Notes under the pieces: model-generated
Told to the model about the DNA's origin: nothing
What the model saw: only the letters and a program-made list of their open reading frames with translations
Databases searched by the model: none
Program-made: the position numbers and the translations under genes
NCBI RefSeq assembly: GCF_003076135.1
Contig: NZ_QDGZ01000001.1
Location: forward strand, 124,001-188,000
DNA: 64,000 nt
Direction of reading: 5' to 3'
Origin: Nocardioides gansuensis
GTDB taxonomy: Bacteria; Actinomycetota; Actinomycetes; Propionibacteriales; Nocardioidaceae
Shown: in pieces, positions 52,200 to 61,448 of the stretch
How positions within the stretch are numbered: position 1 is the first letter of the stretch
Layout: each line of letters opens with the position of its first letter

Positions 52200-53117
52200 T
52201 CAGAGACGGATCGCCCGGTTGACCCAGCTGGAGGTGACGACCATCCCGACCTTCTCGTAGAGCGGCAACGCACCGGTGCGGGAGTCGGTGGCCAGCTCCG
52301 AGACGGTGGCACCGTGCTCGCGGGCGAGGGCGAACGCGTCGACGAGCAGGGCCTGCGCGAGGCCGCGGCCGCGCTGGTCCTTCCGTACGCCGAGGCGCGC
52401 GATGTAGGCGGTCGGCAGCGCGAGCTGCACGATCGCCGCGCCGACGACGACACCGCCGGCGTCCTTGACGACGCGGATGTTCCACGGCTCGAAGCCCGGG
52501 CGACCCATCACCTGGGCGGCGAAGTCCTCCCACGGCTCGCGGTCGCGCTCGGACCACTCCAGGAAGGCGTCCTCGAGGACCTCGTGCGCCGCCGGCCGGT
52601 CGGCCTCGCCCGCTTCGCCGACGGTGTAGCCCGAGGGCAGCTCGCGCGGCTGGATCTCGAAGCCGTCGGGCAGCTGCAGCACCCAGCTGTTCCAGCGCAC
52701 CTCGAAGCCCAGCGCCTCCAGCAGCCGGTCGCCCGCGGAGCCCACAGGCACCGGCATCCCGACGATGCTCGAGCCGTGGCGGCGTCCGCAGTCCTGCAGC
52801 CAGGCGGCGAGCCAGGTGCCGATGCCACGCCCGCGGTAAGCGGGCAGCACGGCGGTGTCCGCGCGGTCGGCGCCCGCCAGCTCGGCGTACGCCACCATCA
52901 GCTCGCCGTCGAAGACGGCGACGCTGCGGGCGGACTGGTCGTGGCTGGGCTTGGCCCAGTCGCAGATCAGGTCGGCTTCCTCGATGAAGGCCTCGCCGAT
53001 GTCCTCGACCTCCTGGGCCGCCATCAGCTCGTAGACGGCCCGCGAGTCCGCGCGGGTGAGCGGGCGGGTGGTGAGGCCCTCGGGGAGCGGGACGCCGAGA
53101 TCGGGACGGCTCTGCAT
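52200..53117 (-). CDS. Tandem GNAT acetyltransferase
   Basis: 305 residues with two GNAT domains, like mycothiol synthase (MshD) in size. The first (~1-150) has AVLPAYRGRGIGTWLAAWL; the second (~155-305) has RLGVRKDQRGRGLAQALLVDAF with the full Q/R-x-x-G-x-G/A motif, then PLYEKVGMVVTSSW. It may be a second MshD-like enzyme or acetylate another substrate. ATG 53117 is preferred to the longer frame because the extra residues are Arg-rich; GTG 53123 is possible. Confidence 0.82.
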   Translation of the reverse strand: MQSRPDLGVPLPEGLTTRPLTRADSRAVYELMAAQEVEDIGEAFIEEADLICDWAKPSHDQSARSVAVFDGELMVAYAELAGADRADTAVLPAYRGRGIGTWLAAWLQDCGRRHGSSIVGMPVPVGSAGDRLLEALGFEVRWNSWVLQLPDGFEIQPRELPSGYTVGEAGEADRPAAHEVLEDAFLEWSERDREPWEDFAAQVMGRPGFEPWNIRVVKDAGGVVVGAAIVQLALPTAYIARLGVRKDQRGRGLAQALLVDAFALAREHGATVSELATDSRTGALPLYEKVGMVVTSSWVNRAIRL

Positions 53118-53223
53118 GGTCACCCGAGGATGGTGCGCCCTGGACGCCCGTCCTGTCCTCGAATTTTCGATCGGTGACGCACGTCGCCGCGTCCGCGAAT
53201 CCACGCACGGGCGGGCGGAGCAC

Positions 53224-53229
53224 TACCGT
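53224..53229 (+). promoter_or_regulatory. -10 element of the DEAD-box helicase gene
   Basis: TACCGT ends six bases before GTG 53236; no ribosome-binding site. Confidence 0.5.
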
Positions 53230-53235
53230 GGACGC

Positions 53236-54951
<1,716 letters not shown>

Positions 54952-54972
54952 CCGCTGTCAGCGCAACGTAGA

Positions 54973-55002
54973 AGCCCCGCCAGCACAGGTGCTGGCGGGG
55001 CT
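54973..55002. terminator. Strong bidirectional terminator
   Basis: AGCCCCGCCAGCA (54973-54985) and TGCTGGCGGGGCT (54990-55002) form a perfect 13-bp stem with a four-base loop, between the convergent deaD and YceI genes. Confidence 0.85.
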
Positions 55003-55034
55003 CCTGCTACCCGGCGGGAAGGGTGAACGTGGGC

Positions 55035-55610
55035 TCAGGCGTTGCGGATCGCCGAGATGTCGAACTCGAGCTTGATCTTCTCGGAGACGAGCACGCCGCC
55101 GGTCTCGAGCGCGGCGTTCCAGCTCAGGCCCCAGTCCTTGCGGTTGACGGCGGTCTCGCCCTCGAAGCCGACGCGGGTGTTGCCGAACGGGTCCTTGGCG
55201 GAGCCGGTCTGCTCGAAGACGACGGTGACGGGCTTGGTCACGTCCTTGATCGTGAGGTCGCCGGTGATCGTCCACTCGTCACCGTCCCGGGCGACGTCGG
55301 TGGAGACGAAGCGCATCGTCGGGTAGGTCTCGGCGTCGAAGAAGTCGCCGGACTTGAGGTGGCCGTCGCGGTCGGCGTTGCGGGTGTCGACGGACGCGAC
55401 CTGGATGGTCAGGTCGACCTTCGACGCCGACGGGTTGGCCGCGTCGATCTGGGCGGTGCCCTCGAAGTCGGCGAACTGGCCGCGCACCTTGGTCACCATC
55501 GCGTGGCGGGCGACGAACCCGATGCGGCTGTGGGCCACGTCGAGGGTGTAGTCGCCGGAGATGTCGTCGAGGACGGTGGTGGGCGTGTCGAACTGCTGGT
55601 CGGTGGTCAT
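55035..55610 (-). CDS. YceI-family polyisoprenoid-binding protein
   Basis: 191 residues, an eight-stranded beta barrel (YTLDVAHSRIGFVARHAMVTKVRGQF near 23-48; SASKVDLTIQVASVDTRNADRDGHLKSGDFFD; FDISAI end). Members bind polyisoprenoids such as undecaprenyl chains. No signal peptide, so it is cytoplasmic here. ATG 55610 has AGGAG seven bases upstream; ATG 55622, which contains that AGGAG, is not a good start. Single gene bounded by hairpins on both sides. Confidence 0.9.
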   Translation of the reverse strand: MTTDQQFDTPTTVLDDISGDYTLDVAHSRIGFVARHAMVTKVRGQFADFEGTAQIDAANPSASKVDLTIQVASVDTRNADRDGHLKSGDFFDAETYPTMRFVSTDVARDGDEWTITGDLTIKDVTKPVTVVFEQTGSAKDPFGNTRVGFEGETAVNRKDWGLSWNAALETGGVLVSEKIKLEFDISAIRNA

Positions 55611-55700
55611 GGGACTCCTCATGGTGGGTACGGGGTCGTTCAGGATTCAACCACTTGAACGTGGCGGCTTCCAGATCCATTCCCACCCAGCGAGAAATGC

Positions 55701-55735
55701 GGACGAGCCGCACCCCGGTGGGATGCGGCTCGTCC
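55701..55735 (-). terminator. Terminator of the 41-residue gene
   Basis: GGACGAGCCGCA (55701-55712) and TGCGGCTCGTCC (55724-55735): 12 perfect pairs, 11-base loop. It lies 35-69 bases downstream of the small minus-strand gene and so would end its transcript. Confidence 0.75.
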
Positions 55736-55769
55736 GAGGAAGACTTCCCCGTGGGGCTCTCTGGCCTCG

Positions 55770-55895
55770 TCAGGCGGCGTGGGGCTGTCGCGCCGCGCAC
55801 GGCGTGGCCCAGCGTGCCTCCATGTGGGTGCGCCCGGACTCATCCGTGACGGAAACCCAGGTGCAGACGAGCTCGTTGGTCTTCTGGTCCCTCAT
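55770..55895 (-). CDS. 41-residue hypothetical protein
   Basis: Begins MRDQKTNELVCTW, continues VSVTDESGRTHMEARW and ends in an Ala/Pro/Gln/His tail. No family is known to me. It is annotated because of context: AGGAGGTG, an ideal ribosome-binding site, lies six to thirteen bases before the ATG, a strong terminator follows within 70 bases, and the codon bias is normal. The His-Met-Glu-Ala-Arg-Trp and two Cys could make a small metal site. It could be a secreted-free regulatory peptide or a small structural protein; function unknown. Confidence 0.65.
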   Translation of the reverse strand: MRDQKTNELVCTWVSVTDESGRTHMEARWATPCAARQPHAA

Positions 55896-56106
55896 GTGAC
55901 ACCTCCTGTTCACCTTCCGTTCACCCAAGGTAACACGTCCCCACGACGGCGCCACCGGATCGCCCAAATCAACGCCGATGCTCCACTCGCGGGGTCGCTC
56001 GCGGCTTGGCATCGGGGGCTCGCTCCACCTGTGAGACGGAGCGTGGCTCGGATCGCTGTCACACCAGCACCGAAAGCCTCGCAAGGTCACACCAGCCACA
56101 GAGACG

Positions 56107-56146
56107 AACGAGCTCCTTGCTGCATGGGGTCAGCAAGGAGCTCGTT
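56107..56146. terminator. Orphan 16-bp perfect hairpin
   Basis: AACGAGCTCCTTGCTG (56107-56122) and CAGCAAGGAGCTCGTT (56131-56146) pair perfectly with an eight-base loop. No gene reads into it from either side within 200 bases: the 41-residue gene points away and the dehydrogenase starts 90 bases later. It could end an unseen small RNA or be an attenuator for the dehydrogenase. Confidence 0.7.
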
Positions 56147-56223
56147 GCCGAAATCGTGACAGGTGGGTGCAGCGGTGTCCGCAGATCGCGACAACTCGTC
56201 GGCAAAGAGTCTGGGACGCCTGT

Positions 56224-56229
56224 CACTAT
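56224..56229 (+). promoter_or_regulatory. -10 element of the aldehyde dehydrogenase gene
   Basis: CACTAT ends six bases before ATG 56236, matching the leaderless spacing seen elsewhere. Confidence 0.4.
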
Positions 56230-56235
56230 GGCTGC

Positions 56236-57675
56236 ATGGGCGACTTCCGCGACCAGCTCTTCATCGACGGCGAGTGGCGAGAGGCGGCCGACGGCCGGCG
56301 CTTCGCGGTCGAGGACCCCGCAGACGGTACGACGCTCGCCGAGGTCGCCGACGCCGGCGAGACCGACGCGCACGACGCCCTGGAGGCGGCCGTCGCGGCG
56401 CAGGCCGGGTGGGCCGCGACCGCGCCGCGCGAGCGCGGCGAGCTGCTCCGCGCGGCGTACGCGGCCGTCGTCGCCCGGGCGGACGAGTTCGCGCGCGTGA
56501 TCAGCCTGGAGATGGGCAAGCCGCTGGTGGAGGCGAAGGGCGAGGTGACCTACGGCGCCGAGTTCCTCCGGTGGTTCTCCGAGGAGGCGGTCCGCATCGA
56601 CGGCCGCTGGCTGGTCGCTCCCGACGGGAAGAGCCGGCTGCTCACCGTGAAGAAGCCGGTCGGGCCATGCCTGTTCGTGACGCCGTGGAACTTCCCGATC
56701 GCGATGGGCACCCGCAAGATCGGCCCGGCGCTCGCTGCCGGCTGCACGATGGTGGTCAAGCCCGCGTCGCAGACGCCGCTCACCATGCTGCTCCTCGCCG
56801 ACGTGCTCCACGAGGTCGGTGTGCCGCACGGCGTCGTCAACGTGATCACGTCGAGCGACTCCTCGGGCGTCGTGAAGACGCTGATGGGCGACGACCGGCT
56901 CCGGAAGGTGAGCTTCACCGGGTCGACCGAGGTGGGCCGGATCCTGGTGCGCCAGTCCGCCGACAACCTCCAGCGGGTGAGCATGGAGCTGGGTGGCAAC
57001 GCGCCGTTCGTGGTCTTCGAGGACGCCGACCTCGACGCCGCCGTGGACGGCGCGATGATCGCCAAGATGCGCAACATGGGCGAGGCGTGCACGGCCGCCA
57101 ACCGGTTCCTGGTGCACGAGAAGGTTGCCCCGCAGTTCTCCGCCCGGTTGGCCGAGCGGATGGCGGCGCTCAGCGTCGGCCGCGGCCAGGACGACGGCGT
57201 CGACGTCGGTCCGCTGGTCGACGCGGACGCGGTCGAGTCGGTGGGCCAGCTGGTCACCGACGCCGTCCACGACGGCGCGCGGCTGCTCACCGGGGGCGCT
57301 CCGGTCGACGGGCCCGGCCACTTCTACTCCCCGACCGTCCTGGTCGACGTGCCGCCGGAGGCCCAGATCAACAAGGAGGAGATCTTCGGCCCGGTCGCAC
57401 CGGTCACCACGTTCACCGACGAGGACGAGGCGATCGCCTCGGCCAACTCCACCGACTACGGCCTCGTCGCCTACGTCTGGACCCGCGACCTGGGCCGCAC
57501 CATCAGGCTCTCCGAGTCGCTGGCCTTCGGCATGGTCGGCGTCAACACCGGCCTGGTCTCCAACCCCGCCGCTCCGTTCGGTGGGGTGAAGGCCAGCGGC
57601 TTCGGCCGCGAGGGCGGCTTCGAGGGGATCGAGGAATACCTCGACCTCACCTACGTCTCCCTGCCCGGGGGATAG
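56236..57675 (+). CDS. Aldehyde dehydrogenase, succinate-semialdehyde type
   Basis: 479 residues. Catalytic Cys285 in GEACTAANRF, general base Glu251 in SMELGGNAPF, oxyanion Asn152 in TPWNFP; NAD phosphate contact in FTGSTEVGR. The GabD/SSADH-like features are the EEAVRIDGR and GMVGVNTG segments and the length. It oxidises an aldehyde such as succinate semialdehyde to the acid using NAD(P). No gabT is nearby. Its stop codon forms one end of the hairpin at 57673-57730. Confidence 0.88.
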   Translation: MGDFRDQLFIDGEWREAADGRRFAVEDPADGTTLAEVADAGETDAHDALEAAVAAQAGWAATAPRERGELLRAAYAAVVARADEFARVISLEMGKPLVEAKGEVTYGAEFLRWFSEEAVRIDGRWLVAPDGKSRLLTVKKPVGPCLFVTPWNFPIAMGTRKIGPALAAGCTMVVKPASQTPLTMLLLADVLHEVGVPHGVVNVITSSDSSGVVKTLMGDDRLRKVSFTGSTEVGRILVRQSADNLQRVSMELGGNAPFVVFEDADLDAAVDGAMIAKMRNMGEACTAANRFLVHEKVAPQFSARLAERMAALSVGRGQDDGVDVGPLVDADAVESVGQLVTDAVHDGARLLTGGAPVDGPGHFYSPTVLVDVPPEAQINKEEIFGPVAPVTTFTDEDEAIASANSTDYGLVAYVWTRDLGRTIRLSESLAFGMVGVNTGLVSNPAAPFGGVKASGFGREGGFEGIEEYLDLTYVSLPGG

Positions 57676-57730
57676 TCCGCGACGATCGGACACCTCCCGG
57701 GCTCGTGAGAGGTCCGAACGTCACGGACTA
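57673..57730. terminator. Large hairpin containing both convergent stop codons
   Basis: The left arm begins TAGTCCGCGACGATCGGAC and the right arm, read as reverse complement, begins TAGTCCGTGACGTTCGGAC: 17 of 19 positions match. The outer TAG/CTA are the stop codons of the dehydrogenase (plus) and glpD (minus). The loop is about 20 bases. A good bidirectional terminator. Confidence 0.8.
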
Positions 57731-59263
57731 CCCCGAGGAGTGGGCCGAAGCGAGGTCGAGGGCCCGCTCGGCGAGGGGAAGGGCCACCTCGCGGTCGGCG
57801 GGCACCAGCCCGACGCGCGTACGCCGGTCCAGCAGGTCGCCGACGTCGTGCGCGCCCTCGTGGGTGACCCCGAAGACGAGCTCGGCGAGCGTGACTGGCA
57901 CCTGGTCGGACGCCGGCGCCAGGAGGACGTCGTCGGACAGCCCGGTCACGGTGCGGGCGTCGTCGAGCACCAGCGCGGCGTCGGTGCCGAAGCGGCGTAC
58001 GAGCCGGGCCGGCTGCTCCAGGCGGGCGAGCTCGGTGCGGGGGGCGGCCCCCAGCAGCGGCGTCGACGCCGTGACGCACGGGGAGGACGTGAGGGCGAGC
58101 GCGTCGACGGTGTCCTGCGCCATCCGCCGGTAGGTCGTCAGCTTGCCGCCGACGATCGTCGTGACGCCGGTCCTGCTCGTGAGCACCGCGTGCTGGCGGG
58201 AGAGGTCGGCCGTGCTGTCGGTGGCCCCGGGCACCTGGAGGAGGGGGCGCAGGCCGGCAAAGGCGCCGACGACGTCGCGGCGGCGCAGGGGCCGGGCGAA
58301 GGCAGCGGCCACGACGTCGAGCAGGAAGCCGATCTCGCCCTCTGACGGCGTCGGCACGTCCTCGACCGCGTCGACCTCCTCGTCGGTGAGCCCGACGTAG
58401 ATCGTGCCGTCGGGCTGCGGGAGCACCATCACGTAGCGGTTGGCCTCTCCCGGGATCGGCGCGGTGACCGTGGCGCGCAGGCCGGGGAGGCTGTCGGCGC
58501 GCAGCACCAGGTGGGTGCCGCGGCTCGGCCGCAGGGTGATCTCGTCCACGAGGTCGCCGGCCCAGACGCCCGCGGCGTTGACGACGGCGGCCGCGGTCAC
58601 GGTCGACATGGCGGAAGTGAGCTGGTCGCGCAGCAGTACGCCGCCGCCGGTGGCCGACAGGACGCTGGCCCTGTTGCGGACGTGGGCGCCGTGCGCGGCG
58701 GCCGTGCGGGCCACCGTGGTCACCAGTCGGGCGTCGTCTTCGAGCTGGCCGTCCCAGCCGAGCAGGCCGCCGCGGAGACCGTCGGCGCGCAGGCCGGGTG
58801 CGAGCGCCAGCGCCTCCGCAGCGGAGACCTTGCGCGGGGCGGGCAGGGTGCCGCGCGACGTGCGGGCCGTGCGCCGGAGCACGTCACCGGCCGCGAGCCC
58901 GGCGCGGGCGAGGCCCGCCTGGAGCGGCGTCACGCTGGACATCAGGGGCACCAGCATCGGCATCGCCCGGGTGAGGTGGGGCGCCGTGACCTCCATCAGG
59001 ATGCCGCGCTCGACGGCGCTCTCGTGGGCGACGCCGACCTGGCCCCTGGCGAGGTAGCGCAGGCCGCCGTGCACGAGCTTGGACGACCAGCGCGAGGTGC
59101 CGAAGGCGAGGTCGTGGGCGTCGACGGCGAGCACCGACAGGCCGCGCGTCACGGCGTCGAGGGCGACGCCGGCGCCGGTGATGCCGAGGCCGATGACGAC
59201 GACGTCCACGTGGGTCGGGGCGCCGGCCAGGCCGGGTGTGATCCGGGTGCTGGGGAGGCTCAT
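57728..59263 (-). CDS. glpD: FAD-dependent glycerol-3-phosphate dehydrogenase
   Basis: 511 residues. FAD motif DVVVIGLGITGAGVALDAVTRG (about 20-41), the GlpD signature GTSRWSSKLVHGGLRYL (about 55-71), AAGVWAGDL (about 227), and GGKLTTYRRMA (about 369-379). The C-terminal ~110 residues are the helical cap. It oxidises glycerol-3-phosphate to dihydroxyacetone phosphate at the membrane, passing electrons to quinone. The next minus-strand gene upstream, tetR, overlaps this start by four bases, so they share an operon. Corresponds to Rv2249c by position. Confidence 0.92.
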   Translation of the reverse strand: MSLPSTRITPGLAGAPTHVDVVVIGLGITGAGVALDAVTRGLSVLAVDAHDLAFGTSRWSSKLVHGGLRYLARGQVGVAHESAVERGILMEVTAPHLTRAMPMLVPLMSSVTPLQAGLARAGLAAGDVLRRTARTSRGTLPAPRKVSAAEALALAPGLRADGLRGGLLGWDGQLEDDARLVTTVARTAAAHGAHVRNRASVLSATGGGVLLRDQLTSAMSTVTAAAVVNAAGVWAGDLVDEITLRPSRGTHLVLRADSLPGLRATVTAPIPGEANRYVMVLPQPDGTIYVGLTDEEVDAVEDVPTPSEGEIGFLLDVVAAAFARPLRRRDVVGAFAGLRPLLQVPGATDSTADLSRQHAVLTSRTGVTTIVGGKLTTYRRMAQDTVDALALTSSPCVTASTPLLGAAPRTELARLEQPARLVRRFGTDAALVLDDARTVTGLSDDVLLAPASDQVPVTLAELVFGVTHEGAHDVGDLLDRRTRVGLVPADREVALPLAERALDLASAHSSG

Positions 59264-59865
59264 CGGGCGAGGAACCTCCGCACCAGCTCGCGCAGCTCGG
59301 CGTCCAGGTCGTCCTCGCTCACGTGGTCGTCGAGCATGGTCTGGGACGAGAGCACGGCGCCGTGGAGGGCGAGCACGAGCGTGCGCGCCATCACGACCGG
59401 GTCGCCGTCGCGGAGCACGCCGGCCTCCTGGCCCTTCCGGATCGCGGCGGCGAAGAGGACGAGGATCGCCTCCTGCGACCGGCCGCGCCGCGAGAGCAGG
59501 TAGGGGAGCAGGAGCTCGGGGTCGAGCTCGACGATGCGCGTGAAGAGCTCGTTGTCCCGGAGTGCGTGCACCGTGCGCACCACCCGGTCGGCGAGGTCAC
59601 CACCCTCGTCCCCCGTGGCGCTCGCGGCCACGACCGAACCCCACTCCCGGGTCATCAGGTCGCCCAGCAGGCGCGACATGTCCGGCCAGGCGCGGTAGAT
59701 GGTCATCCGGGATACGCCCGCCCGGCGGGCGACCTCGGTGAGCGTCGTACGCCGCCAGCCGACGTCGAGGATGCAGGCGCGCGCGGCATCGAGGTAGCCG
59801 TCCAGGCGCAGGTCCTCCGGCGTCTTCGGCGGCGCACCGGAGCCGTTGTGACGAAGTGACGCCAT
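59260..59865 (-). CDS. TetR-family regulator
   Basis: 201 residues. Helix-turn-helix at ~28-70 (TTLTEVARRAGVSRMTIYRAWPD; recognition helix SRMTIYRAW). C-terminal helical ligand domain to ~200. It is divergent from the flavoprotein gene with just 17 bases between start codons, and the palindrome at 59863-59885 includes both ATGs, so binding would shut off both directions. glpD follows in the same operon. Matches Rv2250c by gene order. Confidence 0.9.
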   Translation of the reverse strand: MASLRHNGSGAPPKTPEDLRLDGYLDAARACILDVGWRRTTLTEVARRAGVSRMTIYRAWPDMSRLLGDLMTREWGSVVAASATGDEGGDLADRVVRTVHALRDNELFTRIVELDPELLLPYLLSRRGRSQEAILVLFAAAIRKGQEAGVLRDGDPVVMARTLVLALHGAVLSSQTMLDDHVSEDDLDAELRELVRRFLAR

Positions 59866-59885
59866 ATGTCACACTGTAACACATG
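59863..59885. promoter_or_regulatory. Divergent operator containing both start codons
   Basis: The 23 bases read CATnTGTnACAnTGTnACAnATG; both outer CAT/ATG are the start codons of tetR (minus) and the flavoprotein (plus). 18 of 23 positions are self-complementary. The minus-strand -10 TACAGT (59878-59873) and plus-strand CACACT (59870-59875) both end seven bases before their start codons, inside the operator. Confidence 0.75.
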
Positions 59886-61448
59886 ACCATCGAGATGCAC
59901 CCCCAGCGCTGGGGCGACCCGGGCGCCGCGACCACCCTCGACGAGAGCGCCCGGGCCCTGGTCGACCTCGCCTTCGGGCTCACCGAGACGCCGGCCGTCA
60001 GCGGCGCGACGCCGCCGGTCACCCGCCTCCCCGAGGAGCTGCTGGCCGGCCTGCGCGGGATCGTCGGCGAGGAGCACGTCCTCACCGACGACGACACCCG
60101 GGCGCTGCGCACCCGCGGCAAGTCCACCCCCGACCTGCTCAAGGCCCGGGCCGGCGACCTCGCCGACGCCCCCGACGCGGTCGTCCGCCCACGCACCCCC
60201 GCCGAGGTCGAGCGGCTGCTCGCCTTCGCGGTCGAGCACCACGTCGCCGTGGTGCCCTTCGGTGGCGGCACCTCGGTGACCGGCGGCCTCGCCGCGCAGC
60301 GCGACGGCTACGCCGGGCTGGTCAGCCTCGACCTGGTCCGGATGAAGCGCCTGCTCGCCGTCGACCCGGTCTCGATGACCGCGACCCTCGAGCCAGGGCT
60401 GCGCGGCCCCGAGGCCGAGGCACTGCTCGCCGAGCAGGGCCTGACGCTGGGCCACTTCCCGCAGTCCTTCGAGTTCGCCACCATCGGCGGCTTCGCGGCG
60501 ACCCGCTCCAGCGGCCAGTCGAGCGCGGGCTACGGCCGCTTCGACTCGCTCGTCGTCGGCCTCACCGCGGCGACGCCGACCGGCACGGTCACCCTCGGCA
60601 CGGCCCCGGCCAACGCCGCCGGCCCCGACCTCCGCCAGCTGCTCCTCGGCTCCGAGGGCGCCTTCGGCGTGATCACCGCGGTGACCGTGCGCGTCCGCAG
60701 GACCCCGGCCGTCAAGCGGTACGACGGGTGGCGCTGGCCGTCCTTCGAGGCCGGCGCCGACGCGATGCGGACGCTGGCGCAGGCCGGCCTGCTGCCGACC
60801 GTGCTCCGGCTCTCCGACGAGGCCGAGACCGCGATCAACCTCGCCGACCCCGACGGCATCGGCTCCGAGAGCAGCACGGGCTGCCTGATGATCGTCGGCC
60901 ACGAGGGCACCGCCGAGCTGGTCGAGGCCCGCCGGGCCGCGGTGGCCGGCGTGCTCGAGGGCCTCGGGGGCACCTGCGTCGGGGAGGAGGCGGGACAGAA
61001 GTGGGCCCACGGCCGCTTCGCCGCGCCGTACCTCCGCGACGCCCTGCTCGACGTCGGCGTGCTCGTCGAGACCCTGGAGACCGCGACGTTCTGGTCCAAC
61101 CGCGAGCGGCTCTACGCCGGCGTGAAGCAGGCGCTGGAGTCGTCGCTGGAGGGCGCGATGGTGCTCTGCCACATCTCGCACGTCTACGAGACCGGCTGCT
61201 CGCTCTACTTCACGGTGGCGGCCAAGGAGGCCGCCGACCCGCTGGCGCAGTGGCAGGCTGCGAAGGCCGCCGCGAGCGACGCGATGGTCGCCGCCGGCGC
61301 CACCATCACCCACCACCACGCGGTCGGCACCGACCACAAGCCGTGGTTCGCCGAGGAGATCGGGCCGGTCGGGGTGCGCGTGCTGCGCGCCGTCAAGGCC
61401 GAGCTGGACCCGACCGGTGTGCTCAACCCCGGAGTGCTGATCCCATGA
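59883..61448 (+). CDS. FAD-dependent alkyl-DHAP-synthase-like oxidoreductase
   Basis: 521 residues, VAO-fold flavoprotein related to alkyldihydroxyacetonephosphate synthase. FAD motifs VVPFGGGTSVTGGL (about 123-136), the FEFATIGGFAATRSSGQSSAGYG stretch (about 198-220), and the diagnostic C-terminal THHHAVGTDHKPW (about 477-489; ADPS has HHHGxG) with final DPTGVLNPG. ADPS exchanges the acyl chain of acyl-DHAP for an alkyl chain in ether-lipid synthesis; bacterial homologues have not all been shown to do this. The gene order equals Rv2251, a flavoprotein. Confidence 0.85.
   Translation: MTIEMHPQRWGDPGAATTLDESARALVDLAFGLTETPAVSGATPPVTRLPEELLAGLRGIVGEEHVLTDDDTRALRTRGKSTPDLLKARAGDLADAPDAVVRPRTPAEVERLLAFAVEHHVAVVPFGGGTSVTGGLAAQRDGYAGLVSLDLVRMKRLLAVDPVSMTATLEPGLRGPEAEALLAEQGLTLGHFPQSFEFATIGGFAATRSSGQSSAGYGRFDSLVVGLTAATPTGTVTLGTAPANAAGPDLRQLLLGSEGAFGVITAVTVRVRRTPAVKRYDGWRWPSFEAGADAMRTLAQAGLLPTVLRLSDEAETAINLADPDGIGSESSTGCLMIVGHEGTAELVEARRAAVAGVLEGLGGTCVGEEAGQKWAHGRFAAPYLRDALLDVGVLVETLETATFWSNRERLYAGVKQALESSLEGAMVLCHISHVYETGCSLYFTVAAKEAADPLAQWQAAKAAASDAMVAAGATITHHHAVGTDHKPWFAEEIGPVGVRVLRAVKAELDPTGVLNPGVLIP

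Larger units (their letters stand above)
55896..56235. other. 340-base gene-free interval with a strong hairpin
   Basis: No supportable coding frame: the plus and minus frames here lack coding periodicity and ribosome-binding sites. It holds the hairpin at 56107-56146. The first ~60 bases upstream of the small gene probably contain its promoter (TTACCT on the minus strand). Confidence 0.5.

Noticed and set aside
53118..53235. Possible riboswitch in the 118-base gap before the helicase gene
   Set aside because: No conserved aptamer motif and the helicase appears leaderless.
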